NCBI GenBank assembly: GCA_020444165.1
Contig: JAHLLK010000004.1
Span: 1-64,000 of the forward strand
Reading direction: 5' to 3'
Origin: Deltaproteobacteria bacterium
GTDB taxonomy: Bacteria > Desulfobacterota > Desulfarculia > Desulfarculales > Desulfarculaceae
DNA length: 64,000 bases
Below, one piece after another: positions 26,097-34,091 of this stretch. The notes beneath the pieces are model-generated. The model was not told the DNA's origin. It saw only the letters and a program-made list of their open reading frames with translations, and made no database searches. A program made the position numbers and the translations under genes. How positions within the stretch are numbered: the stretch's first letter is position 1; every line of letters starts with the position of its first letter.

Positions 26097-26897
26097 CTAG
26101 ATCTTGCGCAGCCAGAAAGCCAGGTCGCCCTGGGCGTAGGAGCTGCCGCAGTCCGCGGCCACGTAGGCCGTGCCCCGCAGCAGGTCGCCGTCCAGCCAGA
26201 GGGAATAATCGGACCACGCGTTGGTGGTCTGGCTCCCGTCGCTGGCGGTGACGCTCACCGTGCCCGCGATGCGGTCGGTGCCCAGGTCATAGACCAGATC
26301 GTTGTGGCCCCAGGTGTGATAATCGCCGCGGTCTACCGCGAAATCCATCTCCACGTCGGCCTCGCCGCCGAAGAAGTCCACGTCATAGGAGAAGGTAGCC
26401 CAGCCCACGCCCTGTTGCCCGTCCTGGTCAAAGGTCCAGTCCACCCGGTCGTCGCTCCAGTTGAACTCGTAGTTCTCGCCGCCGAGCCCGGCCGCGGCGC
26501 CCAGGTCCATGGGCCACGAAGGCGTGGCGCCGGTGTAGTCATAGGTGCCCTCGATCTCCCCGGTGTCGGCGTAGTAAAAGCCGTGGGCCTGGCCGGTGTT
26601 GAGCGAGCCGTTGATCACCATGTCCCAGGTGACCTCGCCCTCAAGGTCCCGGCCGTTGGCGTCGTTGATCCAGTTCAGCAGGTCCAGGAAGGATACGGAG
26701 TCGCCTTCATAGGCCGCGCCAGGTTCCGGGACCCGGGCCTGGTCGCCGGGCAAAAGCTCCTGCCCAAAGTTGGCCGCTCCCCAGAAGGGGAGTTCCTGGC
26801 ACACGGCGGGGCGGGGGGAGCAGAGCAAAAGCGCGGCCGGCAGCAGGGCCGCCAGGACCCACCGGGTCCATCCTAGGGAAAACTTGTGACTGGCCAT
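26097..26897 (-). CDS. secreted hypothetical protein, beta-rich
   Basis: 266 residues. A clear signal peptide (WTRWVLAALLPAALLLCSPRPAVCQE) precedes a mature protein rich in Asp, Gly, Trp and Tyr with alternating beta-type pattern (DVDFFGGEADVEMDFAVDRGDYHTWG, VTWDMVINGSLNTG). It resembles secreted or cell-surface beta-sandwich proteins, but I recognise no family. I chose the ATG at 26897 because GAGGTT precedes it and the signal peptide begins there. No neighbour suggests a function. Confidence 0.6.
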   Translation of the reverse strand: MASHKFSLGWTRWVLAALLPAALLLCSPRPAVCQELPFWGAANFGQELLPGDQARVPEPGAAYEGDSVSFLDLLNWINDANGRDLEGEVTWDMVINGSLNTGQAHGFYYADTGEIEGTYDYTGATPSWPMDLGAAAGLGGENYEFNWSDDRVDWTFDQDGQQGVGWATFSYDVDFFGGEADVEMDFAVDRGDYHTWGHNDLVYDLGTDRIAGTVSVTASDGSQTTNAWSDYSLWLDGDLLRGTAYVAADCGSSYAQGDLAFWLRKI

Positions 26898-27359
26898 GGG
26901 AACCTCGCTAATTGGCGTTGCCGATACAGGGCAAGCGGGGTCTTGCGACGAAAGATGACCGGCAGGCCACCTTCCGTACTTAATATTCCTTGAATTTTTT
27001 CTTTTCCTGAGAGGGATCATAAGCAAAAAAACCTGCCCGCGTCCATGCTTTTCGGCGCGCAACTGGGTAAGGAACCTGGAATTGTCACCAGATATTCCCC
27101 TGCCATCCCGCAGAATTGGGCTTCCAGGCAGGAGTGGAATGGGGAAAACTTTGACGATAAGCAGGAAACGATATCAATAGGACTTGTCACCGCCGCACCA
27201 GAAACCAAAAGCCGGCCTGGCCCGCCCCACCCCCTGCCCCGGAGAGGGCGCCGCGGGGAAAGAGCCGGGGCAGGAGCCACCTCCCCGCCATGGGGACGCG
27301 GGCAAAGCTGTGGTATATTTGGCTGGATAACAACCGCTTAACCTGCCACGAGGTGAAGC
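26898..27359. other. 462-bp divergent intergenic region, no gene supported
   Basis: The spacer between the secreted protein (minus) and the Memo-AMMECR1 gene (plus). Its middle is unusually AT-rich (about 26975-27180) and probably contains promoters for both. A TTGACG-like box at 27151 on the plus strand has only a weak -10 partner. Confidence 0.45.
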
Positions 27360-28886
27360 ATGCATCTGCCCGCCGCCGCCCGCCTGGTCCGAGCGCTCGC
27401 TGGGATCCTGGCCCTGCTCTTCCTGAGCGGGAGCCCGGCCTGGGCTGACTCCGGGGACCGCCCCGCCGCCCTGGCCGGCGCCTGGTACCCCGGCACCGCC
27501 CCGGAACTCCGCGCTACGCTCGCCGAGTACCTGAAACTCCCGCCCGGTGCTCCACCCGACCGCGTGGCGGCCCTGTTGGTGCCCCACGCCGGCTACCCCT
27601 ATTCCGGGGCGGTGGCCGGGGCGGGCTGGGCCCTGGCCGGCCGGCTTTCCCCCCCGCCCCGCACGGTGATCCTCTTGGGTCCCAGCCACCGCTATCCCCT
27701 GACCCGCCCCAGCGTCTGGACCCGGGGCGGCTACGAGACCCCCCTGGGCCGCATCCCGGCCGACGCCAAGCTGGCCGCGGACCTGGCCGCCGAAATCGGG
27801 GCCGAATTCGTGCCCCAGGCCCACCTCATGGAGCACAGCCTGGAAGTCCAGATGCCCTTTATCAAGGCGGCCCTGCCCGGAGCCTCCCTGGTGACCGTGC
27901 TCACCGGCCCGCCGGACCCGGCCGCGGCCCGCCGCCTGGGCCGGGCCCTGGCCGCGGAGGCCCGGGGCGGCGGCGTGCTCCTGGTGGCCTCCAGCGATCT
28001 CTCGCACTTCCACGACCTGGCCACGGCCCAGGAGATGGACGGCCGCCTGGCCGCCCGGGTGCGGGCCTTGGACCCCGGGGCCTTGTGGGACCTGGCCCGG
28101 GAGGACCAGGCCGAGGCCTGCGGCCTGCAAGGGCTGTTGGCCGTGATGTACGCGGCCCGGGACCTGGGGGCCAAGACGGGCCGGGTGCTCCGTATGGACA
28201 CCAGCGCCGCCTCCACCGGGGACCGCACCCGGGTGGTGGGCTATCTGGCCGCGGCCATCCCCCTGGGGGGAGCGGCCGCCCCGGCCTCGGCTGCGGCCCC
28301 GCCAGCCACCCCCGTGGCCACTCCGGCCCCGACCCCGGCCCCCTCCCGCTCCGAGCTGGACCCGGCGCACCGGAAGATGCTCCTGGACCTGGCCCGGCAG
28401 GCGGTGCTGGCCGCGGCGGCGGACAAACCCCTGCCCTCGCCGCCGGAGGGGGACCCTCAGCTGGCCCGGCCGACCCGGGTCTTCGTGACCCTGCGGGAGC
28501 GGGGTGAGCTGCGGGGCTGCATCGGCGACCTGAGCGGCCAACGCGGCCTGGGCGAGGCGGTGGTGGCTATGGCCCGGGCCGCGGCCCTGGAGGACCCCCG
28601 CTTCCCCCCGGTGACCCCGGCCGAAGCGCCGGGGCTCACGCTGGAGATCAGCGTGCTCACCACCCCGGAGCCCTGCACCCCCCAGGAGGTGCGGGTGGGG
28701 GTGGACGGCCTCATGATCCAAAAAGGCTTCCATCGGGGGCTCCTGTTGCCCCAAGTGCCCGGCGAGCTGGGCTGGGGGCGGGAGGAGTTCCTGGCCGGAT
28801 TGTGCCACAAGGCCGGCCTGCCGGCCGACGCCTGGCGCGACCCGGATACCCGGCTCTGGCGTTTCCAGGCCTTGGTGTTCCCATGA
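27360..28886 (+). CDS. AmmeMemoRadiSam fusion: Memo (AmrB) plus AMMECR1 (AmrA)
   Basis: 508 residues with an N-terminal signal-like segment (LAGILALLFLSGSPAWADSGD). Residues about 35-305 are a Memo domain (PHAGYPYSGAVAGAGWALAG, LLGPSHRYPL, AHLMEHSLEVQMPFI, LLVASSDLSHF), a metal-binding fold related to dioxygenases. After an Ala/Pro linker, residues about 330-508 are an AMMECR1 domain (VFVTLRERGELRGCIGDLSG, AALEDPRFPPVTPAE). The two domains are usually separate genes next to a radical SAM enzyme; here they are fused, and the radical SAM gene follows with an ATGA overlap. The reaction of this three-part system is not firmly known. Confidence 0.85.
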   Translation: MHLPAAARLVRALAGILALLFLSGSPAWADSGDRPAALAGAWYPGTAPELRATLAEYLKLPPGAPPDRVAALLVPHAGYPYSGAVAGAGWALAGRLSPPPRTVILLGPSHRYPLTRPSVWTRGGYETPLGRIPADAKLAADLAAEIGAEFVPQAHLMEHSLEVQMPFIKAALPGASLVTVLTGPPDPAAARRLGRALAAEARGGGVLLVASSDLSHFHDLATAQEMDGRLAARVRALDPGALWDLAREDQAEACGLQGLLAVMYAARDLGAKTGRVLRMDTSAASTGDRTRVVGYLAAAIPLGGAAAPASAAAPPATPVATPAPTPAPSRSELDPAHRKMLLDLARQAVLAAAADKPLPSPPEGDPQLARPTRVFVTLRERGELRGCIGDLSGQRGLGEAVVAMARAAALEDPRFPPVTPAEAPGLTLEISVLTTPEPCTPQEVRVGVDGLMIQKGFHRGLLLPQVPGELGWGREEFLAGLCHKAGLPADAWRDPDTRLWRFQALVFP

Positions 28887-30022
28887 GCTATAACCGTCGC
28901 GTCTTTTTGCAGCAGGCCCTGGCCCTGGGCGGCCTGTGCCTGACCGCCCCCGCTGCCGCCTTGTTCCCCAGCCGGGCCGCGGCCGCGCCGCGCCTGGCCC
29001 GCGGCCTCGCCGGACGGCACCTCTCGCCGTTTTTCCGGCCCCTGGCGGACGGCTTCGTGCAGTGCACCCTGTGCCCCCACGCCTGCCAAGTGGGGCCGGG
29101 CGAGCGGGGCTCCTGCGGGGTGCGCGAGAACCGGGACGGGCGCTACTACTCCCTGGTCTACGGCAACCCCTGCGCCGTGAACCTGGACCCCATCGAGAAG
29201 AAGCCCTTTTTCCATGTGCTGCCCGCCACGCTTTCGCTGTCCCTGGCCACGGCCGGCTGCAACCTGCACTGCCAGTTCTGCCAGAACTGGGAGATCAGCC
29301 AGAAGCGGCCGGAAGACACCATGAACACGGCCCTTTCCCCGGCCGAGGCGGTGCGCCAGGCCAAGGAAATGGGAGCCCGCTCCCTGGCTTCCACCTACGT
29401 GGAGCCCTCCATCTTCTTCGAGTACATGCTGGACTTGGGGCGGGAAGCCAAGAAGGCCGGCCTCCTGAAGGTCATGCACAGCAACGGCTTCTTGAACGCC
29501 GAGCCGCTTGGCCAACTCTGCGAGGTGCTGGGCGCGGCCTGCGTGGACCTGAAGTCGGTCAACCCGGACTACTACCGCCAGATCTGCGGCGGCGAGCTGG
29601 CCCCGGTGCAGGCCACCCTGCGCCGCCTGGCCCAGGCCAAGGTGCACACCGAGATCGTGCACCTGATGGTCCCCACCCTGAACGACGACCCGGCCGAGAC
29701 CAGGAAGCTGATCCGCTTTGTGCACGACGAGCTGTCGCCGGATACCCCCGTGCATTTCACCCGCTTTTACCCACGCTACAAGCTGAACAACCTGCCGCCC
29801 ACCCCGGTGGAGACCCTGACTCGGGCCCGGGACCTGGCCCTGGAAATGGGCCTAGCCTATGCCTACGTGGGCAACGTGCCCGGCCACCCGGGCGAGAGCA
29901 CCTATTGCCCCGGATGTCACACCCGGCTCATCGAGCGGGTGGGCTATGAGGTGCGGGAGGTCAAGATGAAGGACGGGCGCTGCCCGGCCTGCGGGCGGGC
30001 GGTGCCGGGGATTTGGGCCTGA
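28883..30022 (+). CDS. amrS: AmmeMemoRadiSam system radical SAM enzyme, Tat-targeted
   Basis: 379 residues. The N-terminus has a twin-arginine signal (NRRVFLQQALALGG ... SRAAAAP), so it may be exported folded. A four-cysteine motif (CTLCPHACQVGPGERGSC) and a C-terminal CPGC...CPAC pair accompany the radical SAM CxxxCxxC motif (CNLHCQFCQNWE, about residue 135). This belongs to the PflA-like AmrS family that is always found with Memo and AMMECR1. Its start overlaps the stop of the fusion gene, strong evidence for a shared operon and function. A Tat signal on a radical SAM enzyme is notable, since S-adenosylmethionine and reductant are cytoplasmic. Confidence 0.87.
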   Translation: MSYNRRVFLQQALALGGLCLTAPAAALFPSRAAAAPRLARGLAGRHLSPFFRPLADGFVQCTLCPHACQVGPGERGSCGVRENRDGRYYSLVYGNPCAVNLDPIEKKPFFHVLPATLSLSLATAGCNLHCQFCQNWEISQKRPEDTMNTALSPAEAVRQAKEMGARSLASTYVEPSIFFEYMLDLGREAKKAGLLKVMHSNGFLNAEPLGQLCEVLGAACVDLKSVNPDYYRQICGGELAPVQATLRRLAQAKVHTEIVHLMVPTLNDDPAETRKLIRFVHDELSPDTPVHFTRFYPRYKLNNLPPTPVETLTRARDLALEMGLAYAYVGNVPGHPGESTYCPGCHTRLIERVGYEVREVKMKDGRCPACGRAVPGIWA

Positions 30023-30346
30023 GACTGGTTGCGGGGCATTCTGTCTATGGGGGCCTATGATCGTTGTCACCCCGGCCAGACCGCATCGAGCGGGCCAAGC
30101 GAACCCAAAATCCGGCCCCAGGCAGAGCAAGATACCGTCGCGGGCTTGGGCAGGGGCCACGCCCAAGGCAGGCAACCAAGCGCCCAGGTTGCGGCGAACT
30201 TGGCCTATTCCCCCGGGACAAAACTTTGGACAGGCCTGAGCACAACCAAGTATGCTTGTGCAACCCAATGGCGCCTCGCTGGGGTACTGTACTGCCACCC
30301 ATTCCCCCTGGCTCCAGACTTCGAAATACGGTAAAAGGTTGCGCCC
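30023..30346. other. 324-bp intergenic region, no gene supported
   Basis: Between amrS and the NMT1-like gene. It contains a small inverted repeat, CTTGGGC/GCCCAAG (30145-30167), and no recognisable family. The base composition shifts toward A/T at its right end, where the next gene begins. Confidence 0.45.
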
Positions 30347-31369
30347 ATGTCCTTCCTCGCTTGGCTGGCTTGCCGTTTCAACTCAATTTTCAGATCCCTG
30401 GCGGCATGGTTGCCGGCGCTGGCGCTGGTCCCGTTGCTGGTCTTGGCGGTTGAACCGGCCGCAGCCCAGGACAAGGTCCAGGCTCCCACGGCGCTGGAAG
30501 AAATCACCCTCCAATTGAAATGGCGGCACCAGTTCCAGTTTGCCGGCTATTACGCGGCAATTGAAAAGGGATATTACCGGCAGGTTGGTCTAAAAATTAA
30601 ATTGTTGGAGGCCACCGCAGGCGTAGATCCGGCGGAGGTAGTGCTTGGGGGGCGGGCGCAATATGGGATCGCCACTTCCGACCTTGTCCTGCTCAGGAGT
30701 AAGGGTAAGCCGGTAGTGGCTCTGGCCGCCATCTACCAGCACTCGCCGCTGGTGTTTTTGACCCTGGCGAATCAAGGCATTGCCACGGTTCACGACCTTG
30801 CGCACCAAGTCATAGCGGTAGAGCCGCAAGCAGCCGAGTTGTTGGCGTACTTGGAAAAGGAGGGCTTAAAACTCTCCAAATTGAAAATAGTTCCCCATGG
30901 TTTCGATGTGAAGGCTCTATTGCAGGGCGAGGTGGCCGCCACCTCGGCCTATTCCACGGACGAGCCCTTTGAACTCAAACAGGCGGAAGTGGCCTACAAG
31001 ATCTTCGATCCACGCTCGGTGGGCATAGACTTTTACGGCGACACTCTATTCACCACTGAAGCTGAACTGGCCAAGCATCCCGCCAGAGTAGCCAGATTCG
31101 TGGAAGCCACTCGGCAAGGGTGGCGCTACGCCATGGATAACCCGGATGAAATCATTGCCTGCATATTGGCCAAATACAGCAAGCGCCACTCCCGGGAGCA
31201 GCTGAAATTTGAAGCCACCGAGAGCCGCAACCTGATCCTTCCCGGGGCCGTGGAATTTGGCCATATGAATCCAGAACGCTGGCGCCGCATTGCCGATACC
31301 TATGCTTTTTTAAAAATGATGCCCGCCAACTTTGACTTTTCGGGGTTCATCTACAATCCCAAGCCTTAA
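30347..31369 (+). CDS. NMT1/THI5-like periplasmic substrate-binding protein
   Basis: 340 residues with a signal peptide (LPALALVPLLVLAVEPAAAQ). The mature part is the NMT1/THI5 type-II binding fold: ITLQLKWRHQFQFAGYYAAIEKGYYRQVGL, then VLGGRAQYGIATSDLVLLRSKG, YKIFDPRSVGIDFYGDTLF and FVEATRQGWRYAMDNPDEI. Such domains bind thiamine-precursor pyrimidines or similar nitrogen compounds, either as ABC-transporter receptors or as N-terminal sensors of histidine kinases and diguanylate cyclases. Here the protein stops at FIYNPKP, just where a sensor protein would continue, and no permease or kinase gene is adjacent. It is distinctly AT-richer than its neighbours, suggesting acquired DNA. Confidence 0.8.
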   Translation: MSFLAWLACRFNSIFRSLAAWLPALALVPLLVLAVEPAAAQDKVQAPTALEEITLQLKWRHQFQFAGYYAAIEKGYYRQVGLKIKLLEATAGVDPAEVVLGGRAQYGIATSDLVLLRSKGKPVVALAAIYQHSPLVFLTLANQGIATVHDLAHQVIAVEPQAAELLAYLEKEGLKLSKLKIVPHGFDVKALLQGEVAATSAYSTDEPFELKQAEVAYKIFDPRSVGIDFYGDTLFTTEAELAKHPARVARFVEATRQGWRYAMDNPDEIIACILAKYSKRHSREQLKFEATESRNLILPGAVEFGHMNPERWRRIADTYAFLKMMPANFDFSGFIYNPKP

Positions 31370-31662
31370 CATAATCTGTTCCTAAGGCAAAAACGTCAAC
31401 CTGGGTGCCTGCCTCGGCCTTGCCCGCAACTACAGCGGGTCGTTAGATACCGACCGGCTCGGGAAGATGGCCGTTAGCGCCAGGTACCGCGCCAGGTACC
31501 GCGCCAAGATGCCTTACCAGGGCGGTTTCGGCAGCTTTGAGGATGAGCCAGGGAACGACCAAGCCAGATATCTTGTAACCCCGAGAGTTGCCGCCAAATT
31601 GGGCGTAGGAACCGACAAGCACCCCACCGCGCTCCCGAGATGGCGGACCCTCAGCCGGCCCC
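31370..31662. other. 293-bp intergenic region with a short tandem repeat
   Basis: Between convergent genes. It carries a tandem GCGCCAGGTACC unit repeated around 31477-31510. No coding sequence or clear terminator is visible. Confidence 0.45.
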
Positions 31663-33969
31663 TCAACTCCGCCCTGCCCCCCGCCAGCTCAGCCACCCGG
31701 CCAGGGGCGGCAGGGCCAAGCCGGCCAGCAGGTAGAGTCCGACCGGCAGCCCCAGGGTGGGCATGAGTTCCACAGCCAGCAAGCCGCCCAGCAGCCCGCC
31801 CCACAGGTCCAAGCCATACAACCCGCCGCCCACCCGGCGCAGTTCGTCCGGTCCGGGGCAGGCTTCCGCCAGGGCCCAACGCCCGGCCAGGGCGAAGTAG
31901 GCCCCCGTGGCCGCCCCGCCGGCCACGGCCAGGGCCAAGAGCAGCCCAGACGCGCCGGAGCCCAGCTCCGGCAGGTGGGCCAACACCCCGGCCAGGCCCA
32001 AAGGGCAGAGCCCCAGGGCCACCCCGGCCCAGGCCGGAGCGGCCGGCCCCACCCGGCGAAGCCGCGCCGCCCCCAGGGAAGCCGCGGCCAAGCCGGCCAT
32101 GAACGCGGCGGAAAGGGAAGCCAGGCCCAAATACACCGCCCCGGTGACCACCTGCCAGGCCAGGAGCAGGGACACCGCCAGGCCGGTGGAGATCAACCCG
32201 GCGGAGAACACCCCCCCGCGCGCCACCCGGCCGGCCCCACTCCGCCGCCCCCAAACCCAGGCCAGGGCGGTCCAGAGGGCCACGGCCAGGAGCAACCAGG
32301 CCGGAGACAGCCCGGCCAGGGCCACCGCCGCCGCGGAGCTGCCGCCGAGGCGGCCGCCCCAATACCCCGGATCCCACCACAGGGCCAGAGGACGCAGGTC
32401 CCGGTTGGGGTCGGGGGAGCCGCTGGCCGCCAACCCGGCCCGGAGCTGGGCTATGCGCCAAGGGTTCAGCTCATAGGCCAGGACGCCCTGCCGCATGGCC
32501 GGCGAGGGTGGCCAGCCGGCCGCGGCCAGGCGCGCCTGCCAGACGGCCGGCGCGGCGGGCAGGTCCTCCGGCCGCCGGGCCAGGAAAACCCGGAGTTCCG
32601 GGCCGTTCAGCAGCACCACCTGCCCGAAGGCTTCCCGGGCCGCGGCCAGCACCGCGCCCAGGCGCAGGGCCTCCAGCCGCCCGGCCAGGCCCTCGGCTCC
32701 GGGCAGGGAGACCAGGGCCACGCCGCCCGGGTTCAGCCGCCGGGCCATCGCCGCGAAGCCCTCCAGGCTGTAGTAGCGGTTCAGGGCCACGGTGACCGGC
32801 GGCGGCTGGGCCGCCACCACCAGGTCCCAGCGCCGGTCCGCGCGGTCCAGGTAAACCCGGCCGTCCCCGGTCAGGAGGTTCAGGTTGGGCGGCGGGGCGG
32901 CCGCGTTCACGGTGCGGGCCAAGTCCCCCAACCAAGGATCCAGGTCCACGCTGGTCACCCGGGCCGCGGGGGCCAGCCGGGCGGCCTCGGCCGCCAGGCC
33001 GCTGGCCCCTCCGCCCAGGAAGAGAATTTCGCGGGCCCCGGGCCGGGCCAAGAGCGGCAGGCGCGCCCCCCGCGCCACCCGCTCCGGGTCCGGCAGGGAA
33101 AACTCGTACATACCGTTGGCGAAGAGGTCGGTCTGTCCCTCCCGCTCCGCGGCCATGAGCTGGGCATAGGGGCTCTCCACCAGCCCGGTAATCCGGCGGC
33201 CGGGCCACTGCTCCCCCCGGCTCCACTTTTCCAGGGGGCCGGGCCAAACCAAAAGGGCCAGGCAGCCCAGCACCAGGGCCGGGGCCAACCAACCCCCCAT
33301 TCCGGAGCGGGACCGGGCGGCCAGCCCTGCCCCGGGCAAGGCGGCCAGGGCCAACAACGCAGCCGGGGAGAGCCAACCGGCCAGGAGCACGGCGAAGAGC
33401 CCCGCGGCCAGGGTGTGGCCCGCAGCTTCCCAACCATAGAAGCAAGAGAGCCGGGCGCCGGGCGCGCCCTCCCGGGCCGGCCTCCCGGCCAGGAGCCGGG
33501 GAAAGGCCGCGCCCGCGGTCAGGGCGAAAGGCGCCAGCACCAGGAGCGAGAGCCCGGCGGCCGTGACCAGGGGTGCCGTGCGGCCGGCTTCCCAGCCGGC
33601 CAGGCCCGGTCCCAGGCGGGCCAGGAGCAGGCTCGCCAGGGCGGCCGGCCCCAATAGCGCCAGGGGCCAAACCGCCGGCCCCTGCGCCAGGCGCCGGCGG
33701 GCGGCCACCAGGCTGCCCAGGCCGGAGAGGAACAGCCAGGCCGCCAAACCCAGGCCCAGGCCAAACTCATTGCCCCCGTTCAGGACCAAAAGCTCCCGGA
33801 GGAGCACGGTTTGGCCCAGCCCGGCAGCCCAGCCCAGGGCCAGGGGCGCCAACCAGTCGGACCAGTCCGCCCCGTCCGGGATCGTCCCGGGCAACGCCGC
33901 GGCAAAGCTGGTCTTTTTAGCCTTTTCTTGACTCATTCCCACCAGTTCTTCTATGGTTGGTTGAGCCAT
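31663..33969 (-). CDS. fused membrane/spermidine-synthase-like protein
   Basis: 768 residues. About seven hydrophobic helices lead into a Rossmann methyltransferase-like domain of the spermidine synthase type (EILFLGGGASGLAAEAARL, VTSVDLDPWLGDLARTVN, RVYLDRADRRWDLVVAAQPP, YYSLEGFAAMARRLNPGGV), and further helices follow. Such fused MFS/spermidine-synthase proteins are widespread, but the polyamine-synthase activity is mostly unproven. The ATG at 33969 follows GAGGGCGGGCGGG; the in-frame ATG at 33936 is an alternative start. The protein is extremely Ala/Leu/Gly-rich. Confidence 0.75.
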   Translation of the reverse strand: MAQPTIEELVGMSQEKAKKTSFAAALPGTIPDGADWSDWLAPLALGWAAGLGQTVLLRELLVLNGGNEFGLGLGLAAWLFLSGLGSLVAARRRLAQGPAVWPLALLGPAALASLLLARLGPGLAGWEAGRTAPLVTAAGLSLLVLAPFALTAGAAFPRLLAGRPAREGAPGARLSCFYGWEAAGHTLAAGLFAVLLAGWLSPAALLALAALPGAGLAARSRSGMGGWLAPALVLGCLALLVWPGPLEKWSRGEQWPGRRITGLVESPYAQLMAAEREGQTDLFANGMYEFSLPDPERVARGARLPLLARPGAREILFLGGGASGLAAEAARLAPAARVTSVDLDPWLGDLARTVNAAAPPPNLNLLTGDGRVYLDRADRRWDLVVAAQPPPVTVALNRYYSLEGFAAMARRLNPGGVALVSLPGAEGLAGRLEALRLGAVLAAAREAFGQVVLLNGPELRVFLARRPEDLPAAPAVWQARLAAAGWPPSPAMRQGVLAYELNPWRIAQLRAGLAASGSPDPNRDLRPLALWWDPGYWGGRLGGSSAAAVALAGLSPAWLLLAVALWTALAWVWGRRSGAGRVARGGVFSAGLISTGLAVSLLLAWQVVTGAVYLGLASLSAAFMAGLAAASLGAARLRRVGPAAPAWAGVALGLCPLGLAGVLAHLPELGSGASGLLLALAVAGGAATGAYFALAGRWALAEACPGPDELRRVGGGLYGLDLWGGLLGGLLAVELMPTLGLPVGLYLLAGLALPPLAGWLSWRGAGRS

Positions 33970-34091
33970 GCCCGCCCGCCCTCGCTGTCCCGCTGTTCTG
34001 GGGAACCCATCCGCCGTTTCCCGGCCCGGGCCAGGGGGGCCTAGTTAATTTTGCCCCACGCACCTCACGCACAGCCACTAGGAGAGCTTAA

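Noticed and set aside
26898..27060. Cyclic di-GMP (GEMM) riboswitch upstream of the secreted protein
   Set aside because: ACAGGGCAAG and GACGAAAG resemble parts of GEMM, but only in the plus orientation and without a closing helix; the pattern is too incomplete to claim.
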